The notes under the pieces: model-generated
The model's database searches: none
What the model saw: only the letters and a program-made list of their open reading frames with translations
Told to the model about the DNA's origin: nothing
Shown: positions 31,853-43,242 of the stretch, one piece after another
Layout of the letters: every line of letters starts with the position of its first letter
How positions within the stretch are numbered: the first letter of the stretch is position 1
NCBI GenBank assembly: GCA_963921195.1
Contig: OY992538.1
Coordinates: forward strand, 10,502,330-10,566,329
Origin: Pegoplata infirma
Taxonomy: Eukaryota > Arthropoda > Insecta > Diptera > Anthomyiidae
Reading direction: 5' to 3'
Length of the DNA: 64,000 nt
Program-made: the position numbers and the translations under genes

Positions 31853-32310
31853 GAATTGAAAACAAATTTCAATCAACGAAAACGCGGATTCAATTAATTT
31901 TTTAATTGAAATTCCTCCGATGAAGAAAATTGTTATATCAATCACTAAATTGTAGGTGATTAATTGATTTTTTTTTTTTCAATCCATCACTTTTTCGATT
32001 TTGATCAAAAATTTGATCAATTGCTTTTATTTAAAGTCAATTAAAATAATGATTGATTTAACAAATGAGTTTTAAGCATATGACAAAATTATTAAGAAAT
32101 TCATATTTTTTGCTTTCCAATATGTTGCCGACAATAAAAAAAAAATAAAACCCGAGTATAAAGTATATTTTTTTAATTAATGTATTCAAATAAATTGAAG
32201 TGGAAGAAAATAACAAAAATGTTGATTAAAACAATAATTGACTAATTTAAATTTTTTTGATCAGTAGATTTAATTGAAATTTTTTTACCAATAATTTTTT
32301 GTGTGTTGCT
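31853..32310. mobile_element. CACA-tipped AT-rich element, copy 2
   Basis: Left tip CACAAAAAGAATT, right tip AATTTTTTGTGTG. Internal words match 23633-24010 in the same order, including cctccgatgaagaaaattg and ttgctttccaatatgttgcc. Better preserved than copy 1. Non-coding. Confidence 0.6.
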
Positions 32311-32329
32311 TAGTTTTTGAGATACGGGA

Positions 32330-32605
32330 ATTTGAGGTCTAATAAAGTCCTGAGGGTCTTAAGATTTCGCCATTTTGAAATTTTTAACTAAATTTTAAGA
32401 AATTTGAAATAAATTTTAAGAAGTTTTAACTAAACTCTATAAAAAAGTACGAGTTTTTAACTAAATTCTAAGATTTTTTAACCGAATTCTAAGAAGTTTT
32501 AACTAAATTCTGAAAAGTTTTTACAAAATTCTTAGAGGTTTTTCACTAAATTCTAAGAAAACAAATGTGAGTTTTTAACTAAAAAAACTAAAAAATTTTT
32601 AACTT
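32330..32605 (+). repeat. R-family segment with CTAAGAAG motif
   Basis: gtttttgagatacgggaatt and about eight degenerate taactaaattctaagaag units. Continues after the MITE at 32834 and runs to about 33290, where the sequence ends in tttttctcagtgta. Confidence 0.5.
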
Positions 32606-32833
32606 CCCAGGAAATTTTTTGGTTCAATAGATTCTTGAATATATTCTACGGTAATCACAACAAAATTTTCTATGTAAAAGTGTTTTTCAAAAAAACTACT
32701 TGCTCTAAAAAACGATTGCTTTCGGGACAATTTCAAACAAAAATCATCGATTCTGGAATGTTAAGTAGAACCGGTTGCAGGGTAGTTTGATGCGTTCTGG
32801 AACCGATTATTTGGAACAGAAAGTTTTGCTGGG
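32606..32833. mobile_element. 228-bp CCCAG-tipped MITE
   Basis: Starts CCCAGGAAATTTTTTGGTTC and ends GGAACAGAAAGTTTTGCTGGG, imperfect inverted tips. Inserted in the R-family tandem motif. The CCCAGCAAAA tip is shared with 5190-5675. Confidence 0.55.
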
Positions 32834-33290
32834 AATTAATTCTAAGTTTAAACTAAATTCTAAGAAGTTTCACTCAATCCTAAGAAGTTTTCAACTAAAT
32901 TCTTAAGAGATAAATTTGAGTTTTTAACTAAATTGGAGTTATTTGTAGTAAATTTAAATTAAACTTGAACTAAATTTTGTGTGAACGTATATTTAAGAAA
33001 TGTGTCCTTAAAATAAACATATGTTTTTTAGATTTGGGGAAAATTTCTTTATATTTAAGAAGTCCATTTTAGGAAAACTTTGAACTATTTATAAGTACAT
33101 GAACTAAAATTTTTTCCTCATAGTTAGGAAAATTTTCCATTTTTTAGTTAAATTTAACTAAATTTTAGAAAATTTCATTGTTAGGGAAATTTCCCAGTTT
33201 TTAGTTAAATTTAATTAAATTTTATGAAATTTCATGAAAAATTTTTAAAGAAATTTTTTCCTAAATTTTAGTTATGTTTTTTTCTCAGTG

Positions 33291-33638
33291 TACGATTCTA
33301 AGACATTTTTCCCATAGAAAAAAAGTTGCAGATTTAGGGACTTTTTTCAATAGGAGAAGTCTCACATTCTATGACCTTTTGCCATAGAAAAAGTCTTAGA
33401 TTCTATAGATTTTTTTAAGCCCTTTCAGACATTAAATAGAACTAGTTGCGATACAAATCTGAAAATTATGATTATGAATCTGAAGTTAGATTAGAGGTCA
33501 GATGTCTCACCTGACTGCAAGGATTTTCTTAAAACATAAATTTAATTTGTAAAATCATAACAAAAGTTTTTTTTAGTCATGACTCTTTACTTTCCAACGT
33601 GACCGCAAATTCTAGTGTACCCAAGGGTCCCAACATAT
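33291..33638. other. Non-coding spacer
   Basis: Contains three similar 'ttctaagacatttttcccatag / ttctatgaccttttgccatag' phrases spaced 60-70 bp apart, then unremarkable AT-rich sequence. No gene. Confidence 0.35.
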
Positions 33639-33643
33639 CTTAA

Positions 33644-33799
33644 AGGGCATATGACAATATATTTTTTTTGTATTGATATTGACAGCAATGTAAACCACAT
33701 TAGAGCACAGTATTACCGACCCCGGTAATGCTGTTCTCTAATGTGATTAGTATGCCGTCAATTTCAATTTAATACAAAAAAATGTAGTGTCATATACCC
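33644..33799. mobile_element. 156-bp MITE with TTAA target sites
   Basis: AGGGCATATGACA and TGTCATATACCC are inverted tips, directly flanked by TTAA at 33640-33643 and 33800-33803. Most of the element folds on itself around accgaccccggtaatg. A TTAA duplication is the mark of piggyBac-type transposition; the family assignment is inference. Confidence 0.7.
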
Positions 33800-33819
33800 T
33801 TAAGACGGCTTTGTATATA

Positions 33820-34416
33820 CACAGAAAAAAATAAAAAAAAATTTTGAGTAAATTTTTAATACTATTGAGTAAAAAATTACTCAATTTTCCACCAGTAAAC
33901 GATTTAATAGTATTGAGTAAACTTTTAATAAAAAATTATTAAATGCTTAATAAAAAATTTGAGTAAATTATTAATTCACACAATTAAATCTTTACTTAAA
34001 ATTTTTTAATATTTTTAAGTAACTTTTTAATTGTGTCAAGTAAAAATTTACTCAAAATGTATCAAATTATTTTTTTAAAAAGTTTAAAAAGTTTCTTATT
34101 TTTTTTCAAAAAAATTGCTTTTACAAACTTTACCAAATATACTTATGTCTTCAAGACAAAGTAAAATTTTATAAAGATGATTTCAAACTTTCATATACAT
34201 AAACAAAAAACAATAAACTAAATGAGAATTCAAAACACCAAGAGAAAAAAAAAATAAAAAAAAAAATATTAAATTTGTATTAAATTATTTACTCAAATTT
34301 TATTTTCAATTTTTGAGTAAATTTTTAATTGCGTCAATTAAAAAATTACTCAAATTTGTTTTAAAAAATTAAACAAGTGATTACTCAAATTTGTTTCCTC
34401 CATATTTTTTTCTGTG
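33820..34416. mobile_element. 597-bp TA-flanked MITE, CACAGAAAAAAAT tips
   Basis: Perfect inverted tips CACAGAAAAAAAT and ATTTTTTTCTGTG with TA on each side (33818-33819, 34417-34418). The interior repeats gagtaaatttttaat and its complement many times. Fits a Tc1/mariner-type non-autonomous element. Confidence 0.7.
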
Positions 34417-34561
34417 TATTGTAATTAGTATTTTTTAAATTAAATGAATTTGCGTCATATTGTTTAAAACTTAAATGCGAGATGTGCCCTTTTCAAAATT
34501 AATGAGTCAATTGTTTTTTATATTATTATTATTTTAACTGCTTTTTGTTCTTAATCCAGTT

Positions 34562-34599
34562 TTGTTGACTTTATACTGTATTTGGTATAAAGTCAACAA
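34562..34599. other. Perfect 15-bp-stem hairpin
   Basis: TTGTTGACTTTATAC at 34562-34576, loop tgtatttg, and the exact reverse complement at 34585-34599. No other feature around it; could be a tiny MITE core or a structured RNA. Confidence 0.6.
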
Positions 34600-34820
34600 T
34601 TTCTTAATACTTTTTGTGTGTTCCACTGAACTTTAACACTTGAATGTTGTTTACTTTTTTTTTTGGTAAGAGTGTAAACACATTAAGAATTTATGTCGAA
34701 ACTTTCTGTTAACATTTGATCTAAAGAATTTTGTTAAATATACTACAAAAAACTTTAACAAACATATGAGTATAGACAATTTTGATGTGAGAGTTAAAAA
34801 GAGAGATAAAATTGGAAGAA

Positions 34821-34858
34821 CTTCACCATTTTAAGATGTAAATCGTAAAATGGTGAAG
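34821..34858. other. Perfect 13-bp-stem hairpin
   Basis: CTTCACCATTTTA, 12-base loop, TAAAATGGTGAAG. It precedes a stretch (34860-35080) of loosely repeated 'aattcaaagattc / aattgtaattc' words. Confidence 0.6.
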
Positions 34859-35089
34859 TGTAACTCGAAGATTCAATTTATAATTGAAAAATTTCAAATG
34901 CAAGATTCTCAAGATTCTAATTGTAATTCAAAGACTTCATTTCAAATTTGTAGATTCAACTTGTAATTCTAAGATTTTAATGAAATTCGTAAAAAATTAA
35001 TTGTAATACGAAATAGATCAACTAAAATTTCAATTTTATTTTAAAGATTGCAATTAAAATTTCGAAAAAGTTCAATTATTGGTTTTAGT

Positions 35090-35415
35090 TCATTGGTTTA
35101 GCTCATATGGTTTTAGTTCATATTTTTCCCAAAAATAAGGTAAACAAAATTATTTAATTTTACTCCAATTTTAACTAGAAAATGGGAAAAATTATATTAC
35201 ACCTTAGTTCATTGACATTTTAGGACTAGATTGAGTCCAGACCCTGGGCATATGAATTCGAACCCTATGGGTCCAGACTCTGTTAACTCGAGAACCAGAT
35301 AGAGTCGTGAGAATCTTAAAAACTGGATAACTCAAAAACTATTAGCTTTCGGGTATTTTGCGGTACTGTTCTACGAGCAAAGGATTTTTTCCGTGCCAAC
35401 AGTATTTACCGAGAA
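35090..35415 (+). repeat. R-family repeat, left flank of LTR element
   Basis: Contains ggttttagttcatatttttc, a GC-rich gggtccagac patch, gttaactcgaga and ttcgggtattttgcggtact. It matches 27900-28355. The LTR element at 35420 splits this copy; the remainder is at 51066. Confidence 0.6.
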
Positions 35416-35419
35416 ATGG

Positions 35420-38400
35420 TGTAATATACAAGGTACACATGCAACGAAAGTTGCATTAGAATTTTATAAAAACTGACTTTCGATAGAAAGAAAATTTCGA
35501 GATACAGTGCTAGTGAAACTTGGACGGCGGGAGCCATTGATATGCTAGCTAGCAGCCGGTTGGGGAAGGTTCTTGTCCTCATTGTCATCTAGACTAAGTG
35601 CATTTGCATATTGTCTTTTATTAAAGACTCCCTGGTTTTTTAAACTTAAACAAAATTAAACTAATTTAGAGTGGACTGGAATAACCATAACCAACAATAA
35701 CAAAAACTAAGCCCCTGTTATGGCTATATATGAGAAATGACTCTACAGAAAAATGGTATTGATCATATTACTTACAAATGATTTAGGTATCCCAGATGTT
35801 AGGGAACCTACGCCTCATTACCCGCCCTTCCATGATCTTAGTGGCGCAATTTATATTACTAAGATCCCACAGTTGTCGTTACCCTAAAATATTATTTCAT
35901 GATTGAAAACAGTTTAGATGGATTTAGCAATTCATAATGAATATATAACATATTTATTTCAAATCAATAATAGAAAAAAGAACATGATTAATTTTATAAT
36001 TTTTAAAAGGTAAATAATCTAACATAACTAATTAATATGTGCGCGTAAATCTAAATGTTAGCCATTCAAGGAAAATTTAAATTATCTAAATATTTAGTTA
36101 TAAAAAAAATTATGGTTTTAAGCGAAATTCATTAATACTTTTATGATTTTAATTTTAACATTTAATTTTAATTAGCAAAATTTTTAGACAAATATATAGG
36201 TAATTTAGATTTAGTTTTAGTTAGAGTAATTTTTAGAAAAATATTTAGGTAATTTAAATTTTAGCATATTCATTACGGAATTCATGATATTTATCATCTT
36301 ATGTAGCAAGAAAATAGGTTTTTTTATTTAATCAATTAATGCATTCTTTTATAAAATTTAGTTTAGCTTTGAATACACATTTTATAGCCAATTATTATTA
36401 AAAAAAATTCAAACAAACAAATGGAAACGATTTTCGCGACGGTTTCAGATTTAACACATTACGACAATGGTGTTTTTACATAGTTTTGATTTTACGCAAT
36501 TAAAACAAATTTAAATTTATAAATAAAAAACTTAGCAAAACAAATGGAGCAAAAATTAATTTTTTTTTTATTTCATTAATGGTCATAAAACAAGAGCCAC
36601 AGAATTTCTAAAATAGAATTAACAAAAACTTACTTTATATATTCTTTTGTTAGTTTATTTTATTCTTCATTAATTCTCCAAAATTATACGCTCTTTGTTT
36701 TATCCCCAAAATTCATAATTGTTACTCCAAATAAATTGTTATTGTTTTGTAAAGTTACTATGCAAGAATTTTTAAATGTTTGTTTCAAACTCACCCAACT
36801 TAATCATGATGATCGATGAAGGCCTCCTCGAACTAATGATGTTGGATCAAACGATGCTGTTACTAAAGGGAAAGAAAATAATGATGTTCTTGCATATACT
36901 GATTTATACTGATTTTAGATCATTATGAGGTTTAAGTTAATTATCGCGAATTAATTTTATTGTTTTATTTATTTAGTATATTATTGTTTGATATATTTAG
37001 CTTCATAATTGACATTTTAGACTAACTTCATTTTGTTTTGATAATTTTAGCTTAATAATTAAACTTAATAATTTAATGAGAAAAAAAAAAATGGGAATCT
37101 AAAGCATTTTTGATAAGTGAAACAATTTTAGGAACAAGATAATTTAATTTAGCATTTAAATTTTACTTTTAAATTTTTAAATGCAATTTGGAAATTTAAC
37201 TCGATTAAAACTCGATTACCCGATTATGGAACTTTTACCCGAATTTTAGGAACTTAACTTACAAAATCTCAAAATTTAACGATTACACTACTCAACAAAA
37301 TTAATTTAACAAGAAATCTGTTTGGCACATTACTAAAATTTAAGCAAATGCTTATACCAATTTAGCACAATTTTAGATTACACTCATCGACAAATTTTGT
37401 AGTTTTATAATAAGATTTAGATTTTTAAATTCGTATATAGCTAGCAATTTGAATTTTTCACTGCTTTTTTGATTGTTTAATTATTAATATTTTCTTTTAA
37501 ATTTTATTATAACACTATTGATTGGTGCACTTAAAAAAAAAAAGAGATTTCTTGTTAATGTTAATTAAAATTGTTTTTTTTTTCGCGTATCAATTGTTTA
37601 TGGACAATTTTTTTGTTTCTATTTTTTTTTTTTCTATGATCTTTTTTTTTTTTCTTGTCTGGATGACGTGCTGAGTTTATATGTTGATTTTTTCAAATTC
37701 TACGCTCCCTAAGTTGTTGATGCAATTTTAATTGTTATTTGGAAAAGAGTATGTATATGCAAAAACCGGTACAGGTCACCATTTAGTCACAGTGATTACG
37801 TATTTACGACGAACCTAGTAAAAATTAATAATTTTGAATTACTAAGGTGTTTTACTCTAATTCCGAGTTGAAAGCAATATTATTCTTACCAGTTAGTGAT
37901 TTGGGTACGATCAAAATTTCGAAAAAAAATAATTTCTAAATGGTTACTTCTAAGCGACCTACGAAATAAATTTCCGGATTGTGGATGAAAGTTGGAAAAA
38001 TTATAACACCAATCCACTATGTTGCAAAATGAGTTTTTGGACTCAAAATTTACCCTTAAAAGTGGTTACTTTTAGGAAACCCGTACTTTCCACGATTTTA
38101 GTAGGATTTTTGACTTCTACTCAAGTTTTTTAGAATCGGATTGAATAGCTTCCAAATAGAATTATACGATGAATTTTTCTCACTTATCTTCTTGATTGAG
38201 TATTCGTTTGTTGAACTTTGTACCTAGCCTCGTTGCAGGTTTTACAAATTCCAAGTTTCTAGGTAGAGTAGCCACTCAAGGAATGGGTAAAATTCCTTCC
38301 AAATTTGTGGTAACCAATATTTTTGAAATCCACGATACCTCCTTGCAGACCAAGCCCGAAAACTTAACTTTTTAAATCCTAAATTGAAAATTATGGTTAA

Positions 38401-39652
38401 GGCAATCAGTATTTTGCGAAAAATGCAAAAAATTTGAAAAATTACCTTTGAAATGAATTAAATTCCGAATTCCGATTATTTTAAAAGAAGTATTTTGAAT
38501 TTTTTCCAAATGATGCCGGGGAAAATTCAAGATAAAAAAAATTTATTTAACTTTACTTGTGATCTCTTCAAAGTATAAAATGGAAAGGAAGTTAGAAATT
38601 TTTTCTAGAAAAGATGAGAGCTCTGAAGAGAGTTTAAAGTGTGTTTATTATGCCTTCAGAACGGTTACTCAAAGAACCGGTTAATCGAAATTACCCATCA
38701 CTATTAATAAAACCTCTCATTTATCCGGGTCACCAACCAAATGTATCAACTCACCACAATGTTTATTAAGGTAGTTCAAAATTTTATTAAACAGACTTAT
38801 ATATGATTTACATTTTTTTTTTTTTAAATAATTTAAAAAGAAACGTTAAAGACCTAACTCAATTCTTACTAACTATCGATTTAATTATTTTAATAAATGG
38901 ACTTTAACACTTTTGTCAATTATCGAACTCTGATGCCCATCACTGTTGCTCATTATCAACAATGTTGCTATACTGCGTATTTATAGCAATAGAATATACA
39001 AAATTGTATTAATGATCATTAGCAACAATGTTGCTATACTTATATGTTTATAAACATGCAAAACTAAATGATAAAAAAAAAAATTTGTGTAGATTGTATT
39101 ATTGGGTTAGAGAAAAAATATAATTCGTATAATAACAAAGTAATCGTGATATATATTTTATATAAAAATAAATATTTAACATAAAGCGAATCAAATTCAA
39201 AGAAAAAAAAACAGTTTTGAAACGAAAATAGTTGTTATCGATTTGAAGCTTATTTCAGAATAAAAATCATTAAAAGATTTAAAGTTTCGTATGCATTTTT
39301 CCATATTATTTTGAAAATATCTTTGAGATATACACTTCGTACAGAAAAATAACACAGTAATTTAAAAATTATTTAAACGGTAATTAATGGTCTATTAGAA
39401 AATTAAGATAACAATTTTGGTAAATTTTTTTTTTTTTGAAACATCAGAACTGATTATTAAATTTTTGATTGACGTATTGCTTTTACTTTTTAGTATTTTA
39501 GAAAAATTTACAGGGTAAAGGAAAAAATTTTTTCCAAAAAAAATTTTATTCGAAATTGGTTGCAAAACAAGTAAATGTTTTTGTTTAAAAAAAAACAAAA
39601 AAAAATTAAATTAAAAATGAAAAATTGGGTAGGGGTAAAATCGTACATTACA
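35420..39652 (-). repeat. 3' LTR (4,233 bp)
   Basis: It is the downstream LTR in element sense. It holds no open frame of significance; the 67-codon frame at 39395 is an AT-rich by-product. It is AT-rich throughout, with GC-richer islands such as gatgatcgatgaaggcctcc near 36810 and a duplicated caacaatgttgctatact word (about 38959 and 39021). The promoter and poly(A) site of the element should lie here but cannot be fixed by eye. Confidence 0.92.
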
Positions 39653-39705
39653 AAACCAGATGAAATTGACTCTGTGAGTAACAATTTAAGATGGAAAAAG
39701 GACGA

Positions 39706-42700
39706 TTACAAACGAATGTCCTTCGCGTGATATGTGCCAATAATTTTTCCCTGTAAGTCTGCCAGTTTGTAGTAGTGGTTTCCCAGTTTCTCTACCACTT
39801 TGGACTTGACAAATAATGGTGCAAATTTGGCGTTAAAGCGTTTTTCAAAATTGCTTTGAACAAAGTTACGACGTAGAACTTCCTGGCCAATTTCAAATGT
39901 TTGGGGTCTTGTTCGTAAATTATAATAATGTTGATTATGCTCGTAAGCTTCCTTGATATGCTTTTGTAAATCTTTTCGAATCAGCTGTAGACTATCGTCT
40001 CTTGAAAGTTGATACGAGGGCTCTTCCAGAAGTTTTAGGTTTCTCAACAGGGCATATGATGACCCGTGGGTTATCATATCAAACCCAAAAAGTGCATGAT
40101 ATGGTGAAATATTGATCGCTTGGTGACATGAGTTCCGAAGTGCGCAACTTATGGCACTCAGATGCTCATCCCACTTGGTATGATCAGCTTTAAGATAAGA
40201 ACGAATACCAGCGATTAACGAACGGTTTACTCGCTCCGAAGCGTTAGCTTGGGGTGAGTAAAAAGCTGTATACACATGATTTATACCCAAAGATGTAAAA
40301 AATGCATTCATATCATTCGCTTTGAATTGCGACCCATTGTCGCTGACGATTACCTCTGGCACTCCATATGTATGGAAAATTTGCTTTTCCAGAAAATCTT
40401 TTATAGCCACAGATGTGAATTTTCTTAAAGGCTGTAGCCAATGAAATTTTGACAAATGGTCTAGTACTATAAGTAAACCAATGCTACCGGACTTACTTCT
40501 AGGATAAGGACCTAATAGATCTATATACAGTCTTTGGAACGGACGGACAGATATAATTTGTTTACCCATTTCGGGTTTCATGACAAAATTCGGGGCTTTT
40601 GTCGTCTTACATATTTCGCAAGAACGCACAAAATCCCGTACATCTTTGACCATTCCGGGCCAAAAGAAAGATCTTTTAATAAAAGATAAAGTTTTTTGCA
40701 TACCACCATGGGCAGCAGTCGGTGCATTGTGAAATCTACCGATTAATTCATTCCTTAAATTAACTGGAATCCAGAGTTTCCAAGCTATCTGCTCGTTTTC
40801 TGGGGTACCATCGTAATGTTGAGTTCTTATGTAGACAAAATCATCTACAATTTTTATGTCTGGGTAATTTTCTTGTTTTTCTTGAATTTTAGCAATCAAA
40901 TTTTGATAATCCGGGTCTTTAAAACAAGGAGAAGCTAAATCTATTTCAGGACCGAAATTTTCAACTGTAGCAATTTCCTCGCAGGGGATACGGGAGAGTG
41001 CATCCGGCACAACATTTTCTTTGCCTTTGCGGTGACTTATCGTAAATTTATAGGCCTGGAGTTTTAAAACCCATCGCGCTAAACGGCCGCTTAAATTCGG
41101 CTGCCGCATCAACCACACCAAGCTTGCGTGATCCGTTATTACTTCGAACTCTTGGAGTTCTAAGTAACATCGGAAACGCTGTATAGCTTCGAGGGCTGCG
41201 AGACACTCGCGTTCCGTCACGCTATAGTTTCGTTGCGCGGAATTGAGTTTCTTGCTCATGTAAGCGATCGGTTTTTCTTGATTTTCCGCGTCAAGTTGTA
41301 CTAAAACGGCCCCGATACCGTAATCACTCGCATCACAGTGTAAAAAGAATTTTTTCGTAAAATCGGGGTTACTTAGGACTGGAGCAGATGTCAAGAGAGA
41401 CTTAATCTCCTCAAAAGCCTTTTGAGCTTCTGGGGTCCACAAAAATTTATTTTTAGACGATAAAGTTCCGGATATTGGAAAAACAACAGTTGAAAAATTT
41501 TCTATGAATCGCCTGTACCATCCGGCGAGACCTAAAAACCCTCTCACTTGCTTTATATTTTTCGGTATGGGCCAATCCATAATGGCACTCACTTTCGCCG
41601 GATCGGTGGTTATGCCGCCGTCGCCAATCACGTAACCAAGGTATTTCACCCGAGTTACGCAAAAGTGACTTTTGGCTACGTTCAACGTTAAGTTGGCTTT
41701 TTGAAATTGTTCAGCAATACGCACAAGTATTGCTAAATGCTGCTGAAAATTCTCTGAAACTACGATCAAATCATCCAAATACCCAAATACGCTTGTCTTA
41801 AGATCGGCGGGGATAATCTCATCCATTAACCTGCACATGGTTTGTGGTGCTGTACATAGCCCGAAAGGCATGACCACAAACTGGTACAGGGGCCTACCCG
41901 GTACTGTAAAGGCAGTATATTGTTTTGACTCCTCCGTTAAGGCAATTTGCCAATACGCGTCTTTTAGATCCAACTTTGATATTATATTGGCTTTTGGAAG
42001 CCGCGCAAAAATTCCCTCGATAGATGGTAGTGGATATGCATCCTTTTTGGTGACTGAATTCACCTTTCTCGCATCAAGACAGAGTCGGACCTTGTTGGGC
42101 TTTATCACCAACCTCATAGGGGAACTCCAGGGTGATGATGACGGTTCTATCACACCCAATGTCAACATTCTATCAATTTCCGTGAACATCAGTTTCTCCA
42201 CTGCGGGAGAAACTGGATAGAACCTTTGTTTGATTGCGCTGGCTTGGCCAACGTCAATCTCATGCTTAATTAAGCTGGTTCTCCCTAACCCTTGCTTTTC
42301 AAAATTCGGAAATAAGGAAATTACAGCGTTCAGTTGCTGATGTTGACTAGATGTTAGATTATATCTAGGAGCATCTGAATCCTCAGGATCAGATTTATCA
42401 TTAATATCGGACGGATCTGCGGACTTTTTAAAATCAGACAAAACAGACGGACTTAAACTAAATGCGGATTTATCGATTAAATCGATCGATTGTACAATAT
42501 TAGGTATCAAATTAAATTTCTTCCAAAAGTCAATGCCTAATATCAAACGTTGGGATATCGCTGGCACTATAAAAAGGTTGAAATTTTGCGACGTGTCTTT
42601 AAAAAAAATATCTACATTCAGCCAACCAACTACAGGCTGAGCTTTTCCATCTGCAGTTTTTACAAAATCTTTGCATTTGGAAAAATTAGGGTACTTGGAA

Positions 42701-43242
42701 AAATCGTGCAGAGCAAGATCGGAACCAATGCAGCTTACGCTAGCACCGGTATCCAATAAGCCATATTCAGAAAAATCAAGAAATTTTACTTTTGCGTAAT
42801 AACGCATATCATGTGGATTGCTAATAATCGCAGAAATTAAAAGTTTTGAGCTTAATTTTCGACGTTTATAAAATTTCCTTAGCCGAAGAGTAGAACGTTT
42901 CGGTTGGTGATTTTTAGACAAATCGTCCACGAAAAAATCCTCGAAAATTTCATTACGCCTTTGTAAATATTTTTCATATCGTTTATGATAAGGTAATTTT
43001 GGAAAAATTATTTTTGAAAAATCAGAGTAATCGTTATTTTTATCAATATAAAAATCACGTTTTAAAATTTTAAAACCGGTATAATCTAAGTCGGTTTTAA
43101 TGGCAGGAGAATTATTAGTCTCGTTTGGTAAATTATTTTGGTCTAAATTGGGTAATATTATTTTGTCACATTTGGTATTTAAATCAGAATTAGGCAAATC
43201 AGAATTTAATTTGGGTCTTTTGGCGGACCAGGTGGTCGAAAG
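39706..43242 (-). CDS. pol: LTR retrotransposon pol: protease-RT-RNase H-integrase
   Basis: It is read in the -1 frame after the slip at 43248-43242 (1,178 residues). The TTG at 43197 is used here only for numbering, and the first true Met in frame is at residue 131. Numbered from 43197: aspartic protease DTGAS at 149-153; reverse transcriptase about 320-520, with DLKDAYWQI and YLDD at 473-476; RNase H 618-735 with Asp622, Glu664, Asp689 and Asp732. The integrase has an HHCC finger (His823, His830, Cys860, Cys863) and DDE core (Asp893, Asp953, Glu988, spacing D35E). A GPY/F-like chromodomain-free tail is near 1120-1147. All catalytic residues are present. Domain order PR-RT-RH-IN marks Ty3/gypsy. 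The stop lies 53 bp before the 3' LTR, leaving no room for env. Confidence 0.96.
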   Translation of the reverse strand, partial: LSTTWSAKRPKLNSDLPNSDLNTKCDKIILPNLDQNNLPNETNNSPAIKTDLDYTGFKILKRDFYIDKNNDYSDFSKIIFPKLPYHKRYEKYLQRRNEIFEDFFVDDLSKNHQPKRSTLRLRKFYKRRKLSSKLLISAIISNPHDMRYYAKVKFLDFSEYGLLDTGASVSCIGSDLALHDFSKYPNFSKCKDFVKTADGKAQPVVGWLNVDIFFKDTSQNFNLFIVPAISQRLILGIDFWKKFNLIPNIVQSIDLIDKSAFSLSPSVLSDFKKSADPSDINDKSDPEDSDAPRYNLTSSQHQQLNAVISLFPNFEKQGLGRTSLIKHEIDVGQASAIKQRFYPVSPAVEKLMFTEIDRMLTLGVIEPSSSPWSSPMRLVIKPNKVRLCLDARKVNSVTKKDAYPLPSIEGIFARLPKANIISKLDLKDAYWQIALTEESKQYTAFTVPGRPLYQFVVMPFGLCTAPQTMCRLMDEIIPADLKTSVFGYLDDLIVVSENFQQHLAILVRIAEQFQKANLTLNVAKSHFCVTRVKYLGYVIGDGGITTDPAKVSAIMDWPIPKNIKQVRGFLGLAGWYRRFIENFSTVVFPISGTLSSKNKFLWTPEAQKAFEEIKSLLTSAPVLSNPDFTKKFFLHCDASDYGIGAVLVQLDAENQEKPIAYMSKKLNSAQRNYSVTERECLAALEAIQRFRCYLELQEFEVITDHASLVWLMRQPNLSGRLARWVLKLQAYKFTISHRKGKENVVPDALSRIPCEEIATVENFGPEIDLASPCFKDPDYQNLIAKIQEKQENYPDIKIVDDFVYIRTQHYDGTPENEQIAWKLWIPVNLRNELIGRFHNAPTAAHGGMQKTLSFIKRSFFWPGMVKDVRDFVRSCEICKTTKAPNFVMKPEMGKQIISVRPFQRLYIDLLGPYPRSKSGSIGLLIVLDHLSKFHWLQPLRKFTSVAIKDFLEKQIFHTYGVPEVIVSDNGSQFKANDMNAFFTSLGINHVYTAFYSPQANASERVNRSLIAGIRSYLKADHTKWDEHLSAISCALRNSCHQAINISPYHALFGFDMITHGSSYALLRNLKLLEEPSYQLSRDDSLQLIRKDLQKHIKEAYEHNQHYYNLRTRPQTFEIGQEVLRRNFVQSNFEKRFNAKFAPLFVKSKVVEKLGNHYYKLADLQGKIIGTYHAKDIRL

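Noticed and set aside
39653..39705. Hidden env gene after pol
   Set aside because: Only 53 bp separate the pol stop from the 3' LTR.
41837..42220. 127-codon plus-strand frame
   Set aside because: Antisense shadow of the pol reverse transcriptase region.
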